From Chimonanthus salicifolius (taxonomy: Eukaryota > Streptophyta > Magnoliopsida > Laurales > Calycanthaceae), in contig CM023534.1 in NCBI GenBank assembly GCA_013350335.1, forward strand, positions 21,409,302 through 21,473,301: a stretch of DNA of 64,000 nt. The letters run 5' to 3'. A program made the position numbers and the translations under genes. Position 1 is the first letter of the stretch; the number at the start of each line of letters is the position of its first letter. The notes beneath the pieces were generated by a model that was not told where the DNA came from, searched no databases, and worked only from the letters and a program-made list of their open reading frames with translations. Below, piece by piece: positions 47,101 to 57,739 of this stretch.

Positions 47101-49924
47101 CATGAAAATTTTACTACTACTTGAGCATATTTGATAGAAGCAAAAGCTTGTCAAAAACAGAGCAAAATTCACCTAACCTAAGAAATCCAAATAAGTTCTA
47201 CCAAATTCTAATTATGGATTCTAAGGTTTATCCCAATGGTAATTCTAGGTCTTTTAAGTCAGTCCTAAGGTCAAAATACATGTGTTGGTTCGAATTCATG
47301 AAGTCCTTTCAGTTTCGGTGCGATGCCTTCTAGAGGTGCGGAGCTCCAAACTTGATTTGACTTCATGTGCTGGAGCTTCAAACTTGATTTGATTATGCAG
47401 GTCTTCCAGAGGTGCGGAGCTTCAAACTTGATTTGACTTCATGTGCTGGAGCTTCAAACTTGATTTGACTATGCAGGTCTTCCAGAGGTGCGGTCTTGGG
47501 CATGTAGACGATCACGACTCAGTCAAAAGAATTGACAACTAAGTACTCAGTCGGACACAGTCACGGAATTGACAACTCAATCTGACTCAGTGGAGGCAGA
47601 TTTAACTTTTAGGCCAACAGTCCATAATCATAAACCAGTTGAGTTTCAATGAGACTGAAAAAACAAAGACAGATTTCAAAGACCATGTTACAACAGGGGA
47701 GAAAGTGAAAGGCTTCCATAAAAGTCAAGGAGAGACAAACAATAACCACAGTTTTTCTACAAAACTTCTTTTGTGTGACTATGTACAAAAACAAACCATG
47801 AAGAGAAAAGGCATAAAGAAGAAAATGAACTCATATATTTTCAAAAATAATAAAAAAATCATGTTAAATGGAGTCAATGATACACTTGGATGTATAGAAT
47901 ATTGGTTTATCATCACAATCTACATCATCATCAAAGCATATATCATACATATTCAGTTTGTTTTATGAGTTCTACATTTCCACTCAACCTCTTCAAAAGT
48001 CATGTCCTTTCTTACCACCTGAATCCAAGCCTTTAACAACCTCCTCCTTCTACTTGCACCTTCCACTCATAACCATTTGGTTCTTTGAACTTGAGCTCTT
48101 TATGATATTATACACGTTGGATATTTTCCTATGAAGTGAATTTTTTTTAAAAAAAATGTGACTATTGTTTGAAAGATGTAAGCCACTTATTAGGGCTGCG
48201 ACACTTTTCCTTATTAAGTGTCCTTTAGCCCATGAAAAGGTGCTCACGGAGGGACACTTGGAGTCAAATTGTAAACATGGGCTTGGAAAGGCCTGAGAAG
48301 TTTGAGTTCAAATAAATTTTCTCCCATTTTTTTACATTATTTTAAGCAACTTTTCAGGTGATCAACAATGACCTTCAAGGCTACATTTTGTTACCACAAA
48401 CCACCATACAACATTCACATTTAATTTAAGCCAATTTTATCCTAGAAGCAAACTCACTAATAACCTGTTGCAAAAACAAAACAGAAGTGCTGTGGAGGCA
48501 TTACTGTCTTAAGGAGAGATTGCTCCTCGACTCAAGAAATTTCTGTGCATAGATGGAGAGATCTTCAATTCAAAGGATCATATGTTCCATTCATAGCCCA
48601 AACCTTCCAACATTACTTATCCACCCAAACCATCCCATTCATTTTATGCATCCATTTCTAATTCTAGATTCTACCATTACTGCAAACATATTCATAGCAT
48701 GAGCATCCATCACCCACTAGTACATTATTTGCTTGCTTTTCTTAATTGCCCAACACACAACTTGCATTTAAAGAATTTAAATCCAAATTTCAAAAACACC
48801 AAATCATTTTGGCAGGGACACAAACATCAAATACAATTGCCAATTGAAGGATAGAGATTTGCATTTTCTAAAAGAATAACAACACTAATGCCACAAAACA
48901 GAATCGAAAAAGCAATTGGATTTTTGCACAAATGGATTCATCTTACAGTGTGACAATGGCAGTGAGATCTTGTAGATGTTATTGTTAGCAGAATCCAACA
49001 CCAGAAGCTCGCCACTAGGTAAAACCCCAACAGCAAATGGCTCAATTCCGACCTTGCTTCCATCAAACACTGTCTCTACAGTGTATCCACTCTCAAATTT
49101 CATAACTGGACGGCCTGAAACCACTGAAAAATAAGAGACCCACATCAACAACTCCATTGAATGGTTACATGGATGCACTTTCCGCGTCATACTTTTGTTT
49201 GGAAATTTTTCAGATGAACAGGTTTCCTAAGTTGCAATTCTCCTATGAAACCGCTTCAGCTTTTTCCTCACCTCCTTATGGAAATATGTTTCCTACCAAA
49301 TGGGAGGATGTTTTTTCCAGATATAAATACTAACCGACATATATGTTGCAAGCGGTTTCCCTAAGAAAGTAAAAAGCAAACAAACCACATGATGTTTGGC
49401 TACCCTGAAAATTTCACATTCTCAGAGGCATGCATCTCTTATAAACCTGGAAATTTTGATTTCCTAGAATGTGCCAACAATGGGCGTTATTTTACAACTC
49501 CTGGAAAATAGATTCCTGGTTTATCCATTTCCTTATTTCAGGTCCCTCCAAACACTGCTTCAAATGGATCCAGAAAATTACAAAACCTCAATTTAAGATC
49601 CCGGTAACCAAACAATAACTGCAATCAGCGATATCTACCTGTTTTTGTAGTAGTGAAAAATGACCAGAGCCATTTTAAGATAGCAGACAATGCATTAGAG
49701 AAAAATCCACCAAGAAACCCTGAATAAACTTAAAAAACAAAAAGAGTGAGATGTATGAGCTGAAAATTACAAAAAAAAAAAATACCCAGAAAAGAAAATG
49801 GGCTTTTTAGTTTTGTCTGGTCCTCACCTCCTGGAGCAGTAGCTGCTGAGACTGATGACAAGCCTCCAGGTAGTAAAATGAAGCTGAGAAGCAAAAGATA
49901 CCACCCTTTCTTCCCCATTTTCAT
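38172..49924 (-). CDS. NHL-repeat membrane protein with polyglutamine tail, seven exons
   Basis: Exons: 49924-49828, 49719-49639, 49123-48947, 45208-45038, 43513-43304, 42189-42101 and 38879-38172. They total 1533 nt, 510 residues plus TGA, with consistent phase and GT-AG introns. Residues about 8-30 form a signal peptide. Three NHL-type beta-propeller blades follow (GYTVETVFDGSKVGIEP, AGSPEGYSGHVDGKPREA, AGGKWSRGGHVDGPSEDA). A membrane span lies near residues 246-268 (IAVLVAAGFFGYMLALLQ), and then a roughly 235-residue tail presumed cytosolic with Gln runs near 417-428. Length and order match Arabidopsis NHL-domain proteins such as At1g70280 and At3g14860. The molecular function is not established to my knowledge; NHL blades usually bind other molecules. 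The start is the first in-frame ATG. Introns 3 to 6 hold LTR, LINE and fold-back sequences. Confidence 0.93.
39180..39425 (-). repeat. About 59-bp tandem repeat in NHL intron 6
   Basis: Units of the form CCACCATTAGATATGTTGAT followed by GG...GGTCTTGATGACTTGAT recur about four to five times with changes and a shortened last unit. Confidence 0.75.
39466..39600 (-). repeat. 43-bp tandem repeat in NHL intron 6
   Basis: GAGGTGAAAGGTTTGGAAAG followed by TGGTAGAACAAAAACAAAATATA occurs just over three times in nearly identical form. Confidence 0.88.
39975..40340. repeat. Fold-back repeat in NHL intron 6
   Basis: GGCATCACCATAAAGCTGC ATGAAGATATACTTGGCGAC on the left matches, inverted, GTCACCAAGTATATCTTCAT GTACCTTCATGGTGATGCC on the right. 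An inner pair GAATCTAGGAGGTTTGGCCC / TTAACCCAAAAACCTCCTAG and AGGTTCATATATGGGCTAGG continues the inversion. Arms are about 150-170 bp with moderate identity. Probably a MITE; ends not resolved. Confidence 0.65.
41470..41985 (-). pseudogene. RTE-type LINE 3' fragment in NHL intron 6
   Basis: The minus strand reads NDKLRDSLTWFGHVSRRPDT, the usual KLREARLRWFGHV-RRP motif at the C-terminus of RTE-like LINE ORF2, preceded by frame-broken FYGIECWAMKKKDK. Towards the right-hand end in that orientation it finishes in GATGATGATG, typical of RTE 3' tails. Confidence 0.75.
42914..43255 (-). mobile_element. Short solo LTR in NHL intron 5
   Basis: In minus orientation it starts TGATGTAGGACACGG and has a promoter-like TTATAAATACAG followed by GGGATTACACAATGAATATT and a TTCAATAAAATTAAT signal. 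It ends CTACTTTA. TGTTC flanks both sides (plus-strand GAACA at 42909-42913 and 43256-43260). 342 bp. The final base pair is TA rather than CA, perhaps a mutation. Confidence 0.68.
45545..45605 (-). repeat. RTE-type LINE 3' tail fragment
   Basis: CATCATCATCATAAGCC followed by AAAATCCTATTTATCTGGAG and TTGGCTTTTCAAGTTCT, the same terminal words as at 41477-41530. It abuts the LTR-like block to its right. Confidence 0.55.
46640..46815. repeat. Cluster of TTCAGTCGACTGAA palindromes
   Basis: At least five occurrences of TTTCAGTCGAC(C/T)GAA or its variants (TTCAGCCGACTGAA, TTCAGTCGATTGAAA) within about 175 bp inside the LTR-like block at 45619-47619. Confidence 0.85.
47332..47492 (+). repeat. Tandem duplication, about 80-bp unit
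   Basis: GGTGCGGAGCTTCAAACTTG and ATTTGACTTCATGTGCTGG, then AGCTTCAAACTTGATTTGAC and TATGCAGGTCTTCCAGA, is repeated twice with about one or two changes. Confidence 0.85.
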
Positions 49925-50334
49925 TTTGTTTCTCACTCAAAAGAAGTAAATGCAAAAAAAAACAGCAACCCTTCCAGCAGAAGAAGAAGAAGAAGAGAGC
50001 TTCAATGTCTCTGCATTCTAAGAAAAACCCATGTCAGATAATGAAAAAAGAAGAGAAACCAATCTCCATTTCTTGCTATTTTAGACAGAGACAGAGAAAA
50101 GAGAGAAGCAGAGCATGCATTCACATTTTAACGCAATGCGTTTAGTGGTTAAAAAAAGAGTAAAGATAGTTGGCTGACTGAAAGGGAACATGCCTCGGGC
50201 TGTGGGGCATGGAACACTGTGGGGCATGCAACAATTGATGGATAGCTGTCATTCCTATGGATCGAGATATCTTCATTTTTATAAACCGCGATATGATAGG
50301 TATCGATTGAAAAAAAAAAAATGGTCGCATGTAC
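49925..50334 (-). promoter_or_regulatory. Upstream region of the NHL gene
   Basis: Only about 410 bp separate the NHL start codon from the outer end of MULE A. The proximal part is purine/pyrimidine rich (AGAAGAAGAAGAAGAAG at 49978-49995), as in many plant 5' UTRs. No clear TATA box was found. The insertion probably replaced or displaced the native promoter. Confidence 0.4.
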
Positions 50335-50830
50335 AGACACTTTTGCATTTCAATCTTGTACTGAAAATTTCTACCCTTCCACGTTGAATCGATTGAACGA
50401 ACAAACAATTTATTTTTACTTTGATCGAACGATCTTAAGTGTATAGAATCATGCGATTAAACAGACAGTTCATTTTAGCTTCGTCCGATTGATCCTAACA
50501 GCACATTCAATTGATCAGATGATCTTATGAGATTGTGTGATCGATTTTAACTGAGAGGTCGACATTTTAACAGTCGACCTTTCATTTGAAAATCGATCAC
50601 ACAATCTATTATATTCAATCGAACGATTGAATACCAGTGTAAGATCAATCGCACGATTTCAGAGGATCATGCGATCGATTTTAACTGAGAGGTCGACATT
50701 TTGACAGTCGACCTCTGGTTTGAAGATCGATCGCACGATCTATATTATTCAATCGATCGATTGAATACCAGTGTAAGATCGATCGCAGGATCACAGAAAT
50801 CGTGCGATCGATCTTACACTTATATATAAT
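50335..50830. repeat. MULE A left terminal inverted repeat
   Basis: About 500 bp, with two subrepeats of roughly 140 bp. Each holds the perfect or near-perfect inverted motif AGAGGTCGAC...GTCGACCTCT (about 50560-50585 and 50690-50715) and many TCGATCGCACGATC words. The reverse complement of the right end is similar throughout. Confidence 0.82.
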
Positions 50831-51086
50831 CGAACGAAAGAAATTTTCTCCCATTTCGTTCGTTCGTGCGATTGAAAGACCGAAAACCCTAAAATTCTTT
50901 CTCTTCTCTTCTTCAAATCGCTCAATCTACCATTTCCTCTTCTCCAAATCAACCACACGATTTTCACATTCGTTCGATCTTGCCCTCTCCCCTCTTCCAC
51001 CTTCGATCGCACGAATCGATTTCAAACCCTTCTTTTACCCTTCCTTCTCCTCCAAACCGATTCTCCTTTACACCATCTTCTTTCAC

Positions 51087-52721
51087 ATGGCATCCCAAGG
51101 GTCTACACCGAGAGGGAAGAAAGTGAAAACCGTGGCTACATCGAGAGGGAAGAGACCGAGAGTAGTGGAGACACCGACAGAGACGAAGACGTTCAACCCC
51201 AACCATTTCACCTCTTTGGAAGCGGCAACATTCTAAAAAGAGGATTTATACTCTCGGCCCTACATTTTTGACAAAATCATTGACCTTACCTTTTTTCCAC
51301 CCTTTAGAATAAAAATTATTGAGTATATTGAGAAACTTGGTTGAGCGACTTCTTCGCAATAAAAGAGGATTTTTGTCCTGAATTAGTGAAGGAATTTTAT
51401 GCGAACATGTCCGAAGATAGAGCCAGACATTCCATAAAATCCAAAGTTAGAGGGACCGAAATTGAGATTTCAACTTCAGCACTGGACAAAATATTTAAGT
51501 TTCCCAATGTCACTATTGTGAAGTATAAAATAAATTCATGGCCTACCGATGTTGCTGGATTCATTCCCTTGGATGCCATGAAAGCGGATTGATATTGTCA
51601 AAGCAGATAAGTCCGCTCTGATGGATCTAACCCTTGAAGCCCGAATTGTCTATTACATTATTACGAAGAATATTTTACCTAGAAAAGGGCATAGTAACCA
51701 GGTGACCTTTTTTGATAGTTTCCTCATTTCGTACGTCATGAATGGCAAGCAAATTGACATCTCTTTCATCATCATAAAACACATGGTAACTCGCCGTAAG
51801 ACGAGAAAATGTAGTCTTCCATACGGTTTATTTTTGTCTTACTTGTTTCGACAAAGAGGAATCACCCTTCCCCCTGAAGACAAAATAGATTTGAAAAAGA
51901 CCAATACATTGGATGCGTCTACTTTGGGCAAGATGGGATTCAAACTCGACAATGCACATTGCGTTCCCAAAGTATAACATACTCGTGAGGTTGAGGCACC
52001 TAAAGTTGAGGGTGATGCACCTAAAGTTGGAGGTGAGGCACCTGAAGTTGGGGATAAGGCACATCGGAACCGACTCCTCCGCAAATTGATACTGGAGTCA
52101 GTACTATGCTTATTCTTGAAAGCATTGAAAAATTGAATGAAAAAATTGATATGAAATTTGCTGAGATGGAAGGAAGGCTTGATCAGAAATTTGTTGAGAT
52201 GGAAGGAAGGCTGAATGAAAAAATTGATCAGAAATATGCTAAGTTGGAAGGAAGGACGATGAGAATGTTGAATAATTTGCATAATCAAGTGATAGATACA
52301 ATGAGGTTGTCTGTTCTTTTAGCGCAAAGAACAGGAATACGAGCACTTCTAAGACACGAAGATGGGACTGCAAGAACATTCTTAAGTCCAACGATGATCT
52401 CTCAACCTTGGGGTTCCCATCAGTCTCGCCCTACTGGCCCCACTCAGTCTCGCCCTACTTGCCCCACTCAGCCTCGTCTGACTGGATTTGTTTCTCCTCG
52501 GTCATTGGCGATTGGTACAGATTTTGCCTCCACTTCTCATCCGTCTGGTGTTATTTCTTCCATTAGAATAACCTCAGTCTCTTCATACTACACCAGCACC
52601 TCCTTCATCTGCATTTGCTCCTGTTGATGTTGATGTTGATGCACATCCTTCATCTGCACCTGCTCTTGTTGATGTTGATGCACCTCCTTCTACATCTGCA
52701 CCAGCTCCTGCCTCTGAATAG
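51087..52721 (+). pseudogene. MULE A accessory ORF2: 'putative plant transposon protein'-like domain plus coiled coil
   Basis: The ATG at 51087 starts a basic N-terminus (PRGKKVKTVATSRGKRPRVVE, split here as PRGKKVKTV and RGKRPRVVE) that looks like a nuclear signal. A globular region follows: FFAIKEDFCPELVKEFYANM, KVRGTEIEISTSALDKIFKF, EARIVYYIITKNILPRKGHS, LPYGLFLSYLFRQRGI and LGKMGFKLDNA. It resembles the plant 'putative plant transposon protein' domain (EFYANL, KVRG), to my recognition PF20167-like. After a stop comes a heptad-like coiled coil (SIEKLNEKIDMKFAEMEGRL) and a Pro/Ser/Thr-rich tail ending PAPASE. At least three stops or frameshifts make this copy defective. The function of such proteins is unknown; its place opposite the transposase recalls mudrB, with no sequence similarity that I can see. 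Confidence 0.72.
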
Positions 52722-52749
52722 CCGTTCTATTTGAAAAATTTATAATTTT

Positions 52750-52900
52750 CATATTTTGATATTCATATGTAAATTTTGAATGAACATGGTGAATGTTTTC
52801 TTTTTATGACCTCTTTTGTAAATTTTGAATGAACATGGTAAATGTTTTCTTTTTATGACCTATTTTGTCAATTTTGAATGAACATGGTACATTTGAGTGG
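52750..52900 (+). repeat. Short tandem repeat between the convergent genes of MULE A
   Basis: About 50-bp units with AATTTTGAATGAACATGG and TAAATGTTTTCTTTTTATGAC occur about three times. MULE B has the inverted equivalent at 62240-62440. Confidence 0.75.
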
Positions 52901-55360
52901 TCTATCATTAAATATGAGACCTTAATAGGTAAGGATTGTAATAATGATAAACAGTAAACAGTTGTAACCACGTAAATAAATGAATAATATTTGTTGCTTA
53001 TGAATCAGATGGCCTGATTAAAGAAGAGTTTTTCCCATTTAGTGAGGAAGTTTGTCAAAGAATGTTGGACTAGATGTGGTTGCAATAAATAATACTGGAT
53101 TTATTCAAAATAACAATTGTTGCTTAAATACATGCTTCAGTACATCAGAATGAAATATAATACATTTTTTTGCAAATGGAATACATTCTTTCAACTGAAT
53201 ACATGCGAAAATGATAGACACTCATCACTGATTCCACCAATGCTGGAAATCGCCAATATCTCTAAGATGACCAGAGCCATATGTCGATTCGTCTAATAAG
53301 TTATAAGATTTAGTCGGCTGTGGAAAAAGGAGTACGTGTTAGTATTTTTCACCTTATTCTATATGAATGAAAATGTAAATACGTGGCTTAAGTAAAAGTA
53401 ACTTACTTGGGATAATTGAGACAAACTCGGTGGTTGTGATTCATGGAAATCATAAGGTTGAGGCAAAACATTTACATTTACACTGTAGGATGCTTGTGCA
53501 GTACTTCTATTCGGACAGGTTTTCTTCGTATGACTAATATTTTTGCATAAACAACATCTTCTTCCATTCAATTGATTCTCTACAATCTCAAATGCAGAAG
53601 GATCTCGTCTTCTAGATGTTTGACCTTTTGAATTCTTTGAACCTGGATGACGTCCTTTGGTATACTGCATAATAGGTTATCTAATATGCAGTCTCATCAC
53701 TGGCAAGATCTTCGAGATGATCTCGGAGCCCCTCTTGATCAAATGTAAACAAATTTCCATAATTTTTTTAATGCATTCCTAGTGTAAATCTAATTCATCC
53801 CTATGTCGATTCATTTCAATGTTCAAGTCGTCAAATAAAATCAAATCGATGCTCCATTATGGATGGATATGATCTAAATGTAACTTATTCATCCATTGCA
53901 TTCTGTGAGCACAAAGTAAGTCCATGGAAGCTGTAAACTCTTGTGTACAATTGGGTGAAAATGACATGTTTCTGAACATAACATATTGCTTCTAAACCTC
54001 AGATAATGTAAATTGTGATACTTTGTCGTTCACTTCATCAAAGAAAAGAATCGAAACAGTAAGAGCAAATATGATTTTTTCATCCTCGATTTGAATCTTG
54101 AAGTCTTGAAACTGATTTTCAATGGCATGGGATATCTTCCTTCGAACAACATATTGGTCACTAGTGGAGTTAGCTATATAATGTTTCAACACTGAATGTG
54201 CACCTTCAACCCTTGATGTAGCTGAATTTTGAAAATATAAACTCCAACTGATCCATGCCTTGACGAATTGCATTTTATGTGGGATCCATGTCCTTATTAT
54301 ATAGTTCACATGCCTCCGAATAATCTCTAAAATCTTGTTTGAATGCCTCAAACGCTCTATTAAATGTTGCTTCGGATGGAGACTCGACAAAGTCATTCCA
54401 TTGGGTCATAAATGCATTTCATTCTTCCACTTTCTTGAAGAGATGCTTACAATGAGCAAGAATATTCTTGTTGATGTGCAAAATACACAAGATATGTACA
54501 TCATTAGAGAACTCTGAATCAATGACATTCTTCAACGCCAAATCTCTATCGGTCAAAAAAACTTGTCGATCATAGTGGACTCCTAAGATTTTTTTGAACA
54601 TCTGTAATGCCCATACGTAATCTTCAAATTTCTCATTCCTTATAATGCAAAGCATGAGTAAAATTCTTTTTAAAACTTGTGATACCAACGATATTAAGCA
54701 ATGACATATGATATCTGTTAGTTTTGTAAGTGCAATCCATCAGAAAGACATTATGATAGCTCCTCGTAAGTACAACTGATAATGGATGTGCAAAAAGAAG
54801 ATGAGATAAATGACCTTCACTATCATAGTTAAAAAAATATTGGTAACCACCTTCTTGAAGATCTTCTAATAAGGCTTCAATTGAAGTACGACCTCTAAAT
54901 TGCTCTTTTCGAATCGAAGACAAAAAATTGTACAAATCAGTAGATGATACTCCAATCTCTAGATTTTCGTTTTGAAGGGTCGTCATAATTTGGCGGGGTG
55001 GTATATTGCTGTTATTCATTTCAATGATCATTCTTTTCTCTTCATATGAAAACCACCTTGTACTTGGATGAACTAATAATACGTTTGTGAGATCATGATT
55101 GTGCTCCACATTTTTTATGGTCAACTTCCATGACCCATCAACAATTTGTCTCCCTTTCACTTCAAATAGACAATTAACAATACGAGAGTATGCTTTCTTC
55201 TTCCTCTTATCATTTTTGAAATTAACTATACTATGATATATACCCCCTCTATCGCAACCAAGAATAACTACATTGCGCTTATTACATGACCTCTTAATGG
55301 TAACTACAAATCCTTATGCAATAAAAACCTCCTTAACATGCTTCACTAAATCGTCGCGAC

Positions 55361-56456
55361 CTTTTTTTTTTAGCTGTAACAAAGAGATTTCATTAAGAAG
55401 AGGAAATAAGTACAAAAGATAAGGATGGTCTAACAGGATTAGACCCAAGATAAAAGAGAACCAGGAAAGATAATAAGAAAAGAGAACAAGCAACACTATA
55501 CATGAGCTGGAAAAGGAACATATAAAGCTCATAAAAAGAAAAGGCCGGAAAACTGGTCCAAAACTCCAAGTTTGGCAAAATAATCTGCCACGCCATTTGT
55601 TTCACGCCTGATCTGATTAAAGGAGACGTCTATCCCAGCAGCCAGGTCTCTGACTTCCCTAACTGTAATGATCAATTTCTATGGGAGGCGCCTTAGTCCC
55701 TTAGCCCATTTGATCGCATTTGCTAAGTCCCCTTCGATAATTAATTTTCCACGCCCATAGGTTTTCCAGATGATTAAAGCTCGCCTAATACTAAAGATTT
55801 GTGCCTCATTGGAATCTCTAACTCTAATTGACTCACTAAAGATGATAGAGGAAGTTCCCTCGTGATTCCTAAGTGCCCCCCCAATTCCTGTTGGCTCCGG
55901 TTTACCTCTGACTGCCGCATCAACATTAAATTTCATGAAAGATTGTTTTGGGGGAGTCCACCTTTTAGAGGAGCGCACTATCCTTCTATGTCCCCTCATA
56001 CAACTTTCCCAAAATGATAGTAAATTCGAGGGTTTTAGATCACTGAATTCCTTGCTAGAGAGGAGCCAAATGCAGAGTCTCTAATGTGCTGATTGTAAGA
56101 GCTCATTAATGTCTAAAGTCTTTCCTTCAAAGACTCTGGCATTTCTTTCCTTCCAAATGGTCCACAAGATAACTGTCGGGATAGTGTTCCAAGCCAATTT
56201 CACTCTCGGAGACAGCCTCAATAGGAACCACGATTCAAAGGAGCCAACACAAGTTCTATTGAAGACCCAAGGAATATCTAGAAGGTTCAATAGGCTAGTC
56301 CAAAGACTCCTCGCCACTTGACACCCAATAAAAAAATGATCAGTCTTCCTCCGCCAAGTCACAAAGAGGACAGATGTGGTTGTACTCTGAGCCTAGCAAA
56401 CCCCTTTTCCTAAGCTCCAATCTAGTTAAAATTCTACCTTTAGCACACACCAGACG
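55361..56456 (-). mobile_element. 5'-truncated L1 LINE inside MULE A transposase, 15-bp TSD
   Basis: 1096 bp on the minus strand. It carries a zf-RVT-like zinc-binding block (HFFIGCQVARSLWTSLLN, ILWTIWKERNARVFEGK) and an RNase H domain (FMKFNVDAAVRGKPEP, GIGGALRNHEGTSSIIF, LIIEGDLANAIKWAKGLRR), with a stop-free RNase H frame. The poly-A tail is the plus-strand T run at 55362-55371. CTAAATCGTCGCGAC (55346-55360) and CTAAATCGTCGCAAC (56457-56471) flank it: a 15-bp duplication with one mismatch. Confidence 0.92.
55679..56362 (-). pseudogene. LINE ORF2 C-terminus (zinc-binding plus RNase H)
   Basis: The two conserved C-terminal domains of a plant L1 ORF2, in two adjacent frames (56362-56081 and 55999-55679), so a frame change or stop lies between them. 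Truncated at its 5' end during insertion; no reverse transcriptase core. Confidence 0.85.
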
Positions 56457-56818
56457 CTAAATCGTCGCAACTTGAAAAACATTTATCAACAAACTCATTC
56501 GCAACAATCTCATCATTTTTAACAAATGTAGATAAAACTCCCTCACAATCCATAATACTAATTTCAAAGAAATTTTGAGAGTCTTGCGTTTGAGAAAGAT
56601 TTACCTTTGATTCGGGGTAAGAGACTGAGAGAGTAGCTTTAGAGAGATACCTTCGAATCAATATAGGAGATTGAGAGAGTATCTTCAAAGAGTGGAGTGT
56701 TTCATTTTGGAAAGGGGGTTTGAGGTTTGAGGGAAAATAGTTTGGAAAGGAGTTTGAGAGAGAGAGGTTTGAGTGAGAGAGGTTTGAAGGAGGGTTTTGA
56801 GGGAGAAGATTTCGAATT

Positions 56819-56846
56819 GGGGGAGGGGGGGGGGGGGGGGGGGGGG
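56819..56846. repeat. Homopolymer G run
   Basis: GGGGGAG followed by about 22 uninterrupted G, in the 5' leader of the MULE A transposase (a C run in the sense strand). MULE B has only a short C-rich stretch at the same place, so it expanded in A. Confidence 0.9.
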
Positions 56847-56944
56847 TGTTTGAGGGAGTAGGGTTTGGAAAAGTGTAAGATGAGAACGAAAATGGAAATG
56901 GGAAAAGGGGTGCGATTCCAACTTCTTTTGAGTTTCGCATGTAA

Positions 56945-57440
56945 GATCGAACTCACGATTTTAGTGATCATACGATCGATCTTACACTGGTATTCAAGCG
57001 ATCGATTGAATATAATAGATCGTGCGATCGATTTTCAAACAAGAGGTCGACCTATCAAAATGACGACCTCTCAGTTAAAATCGATCGTACGATCCTCTTA
57101 GATCGTGCGATTGATCTTACAATGGTATTCAATCGATTGATTGAATATAATAGATCGTGCGATCGATCTTCAAACCAAAGGCCGACTGTCAAAATATCGA
57201 CCTCTCAGTAAAAATCGACCGCACGATCTCATGGGATCATCCGATCAATTGAATATGCTGTTAGGATCAATCGGACGAAGTTAAAATGAACTGTCTGTTC
57301 AATTGCATGACTTCTATACGCCTAAGATCGATCGATCGAAGCAAAAATGAACTGCATGTTCGTTCGGTTGATTCCACACGGATGGGCTGAAACGTAATTC
57401 CACTACGAATTCGAAAGGTGGTGTTTGCTGGTAGATTTTG
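56945..57440. repeat. MULE A right terminal inverted repeat
   Basis: Inverse of the left repeat, with two subrepeats holding GAGGTCGACC/GACCTCTC words and TCGATCGCACGATC. Its outer end, reversed, is TATAGACACCCCCAAAATC. Confidence 0.82.
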
Positions 57441-57454
57441 GGGGTGTCTATATG

Positions 57455-57737
57455 GGCGGCCAAAAGAAATCGGTCAATATAGTCGAGATCTAGGACAATT
57501 TTTTTTTTTTATGTTAAAAAAAATATCATTTGTAGGTTCGATATTTATATTTTTCATTTAAAAAACATAGCCTTTTTTCAGTGTTTTTTTTAAATAATTT
57601 TAAAAAAAGGGCCACCGAGATTTTAAAAAAAATTGGAGAAAGAGAAAATATCTCCTCCGAGATCTCAGCCGAACTGAGATCTCTCCTGATATGAAAAATC
57701 TGCCGAAATCTCGATTCAGTCGATTTATGGACCCCTG
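57455..57737. mobile_element. Worn TATCGGCCGATA-family MITE next to MULE A
   Basis: The right end TCGATTTATGGACCCCTG matches the family terminus. The interior has AGAGAAAATATCTCC and GAGATCTCAGCCG words and long A/T runs. The left end is unclear and may have been lost where MULE A ends. Confidence 0.55.
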
Positions 57738-57739
57738 AC

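Larger units (their letters stand above)
45619..47619 (+). mobile_element. Probable solo LTR in NHL intron 3
   Basis: Begins TGTTGGGCGAGCTAGATTG and ends TTTTAGGCCAACA, giving inverted TGTTGG/CCAACA ends. Flanking TCCCT (45614-45618) and TCCAT (47621-47625) agree at 4 of 5 if one extra G is allowed at the right end. Contains a G-rich run (45651-45672), a cluster of CAGTCGACTG palindromes and a tandem duplication near the right end. No coding frame. Confidence 0.5.
53225..56553 (-). pseudogene. MULE A transposase, interrupted by a LINE
   Basis: Starts MDCEGVLSTF (ATG at 56553) and ends DFQHWWNQ with TGA at 53225-53227. In order: an N-terminal FAR1/WRKY-GCM1-like DNA-binding region (DDLVKHVKEVFIAQGF, ILGCDRGG, then VEHNHDL); the MULE catalytic core with MDCTYKTNRYH (first Asp), LTDRDLALKN (second Asp) and ATSRVEGAHS (Glu region); and a CCHC zinc knuckle CCLCKNISHTKKTC. 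A 3' intron (53299-53410, donor CAA|GTAAGT) joins SQLSQ to PTKSYNLLDE. The LINE at 55361-56456 splits it after the first 30 or so codons, and several frameshifts follow. Transposases of this type cut and rejoin the element at its inverted repeats. It is defective as written. Confidence 0.85.
50335..57440. mobile_element. MULE A: two-gene Mutator-like element
   Basis: About 7.1 kb with long terminal inverted repeats (about 50335-50830 and 56945-57440). Inside are a plus-strand accessory gene (51087-52721) and a minus-strand MULE transposase (53225-56553), pointing towards each other. A LINE (55361-56456) interrupts the transposase. The right end, reversed, reads TATAGACACCCCCAAAATC, matching MULE B's left end ACAGACACCCCCGAAATC. 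The left end ACAGACACTTTTGCATTTC lacks about 25 bp. No clean 9-bp target duplication is seen. Confidence 0.8.

Noticed and set aside
49924..49936. Upstream start for the NHL protein at 49936
   Set aside because: It would need a GTG start; ATG at 49924 fits the signal peptide.
56440..56940. 166-codon frame with Pro/Ser/Phe-rich N-terminus before MDCEGVL
   Set aside because: The N-terminal part is the C-rich 5' leader; the counterpart in MULE B supports MDCEGVL as the start.
50280..57470. A 9-bp target duplication for MULE A (GGTCGCATG versus TGGGCGGCC and shifts)
   Set aside because: No offset gives more than about five matches of nine, so I do not claim one.
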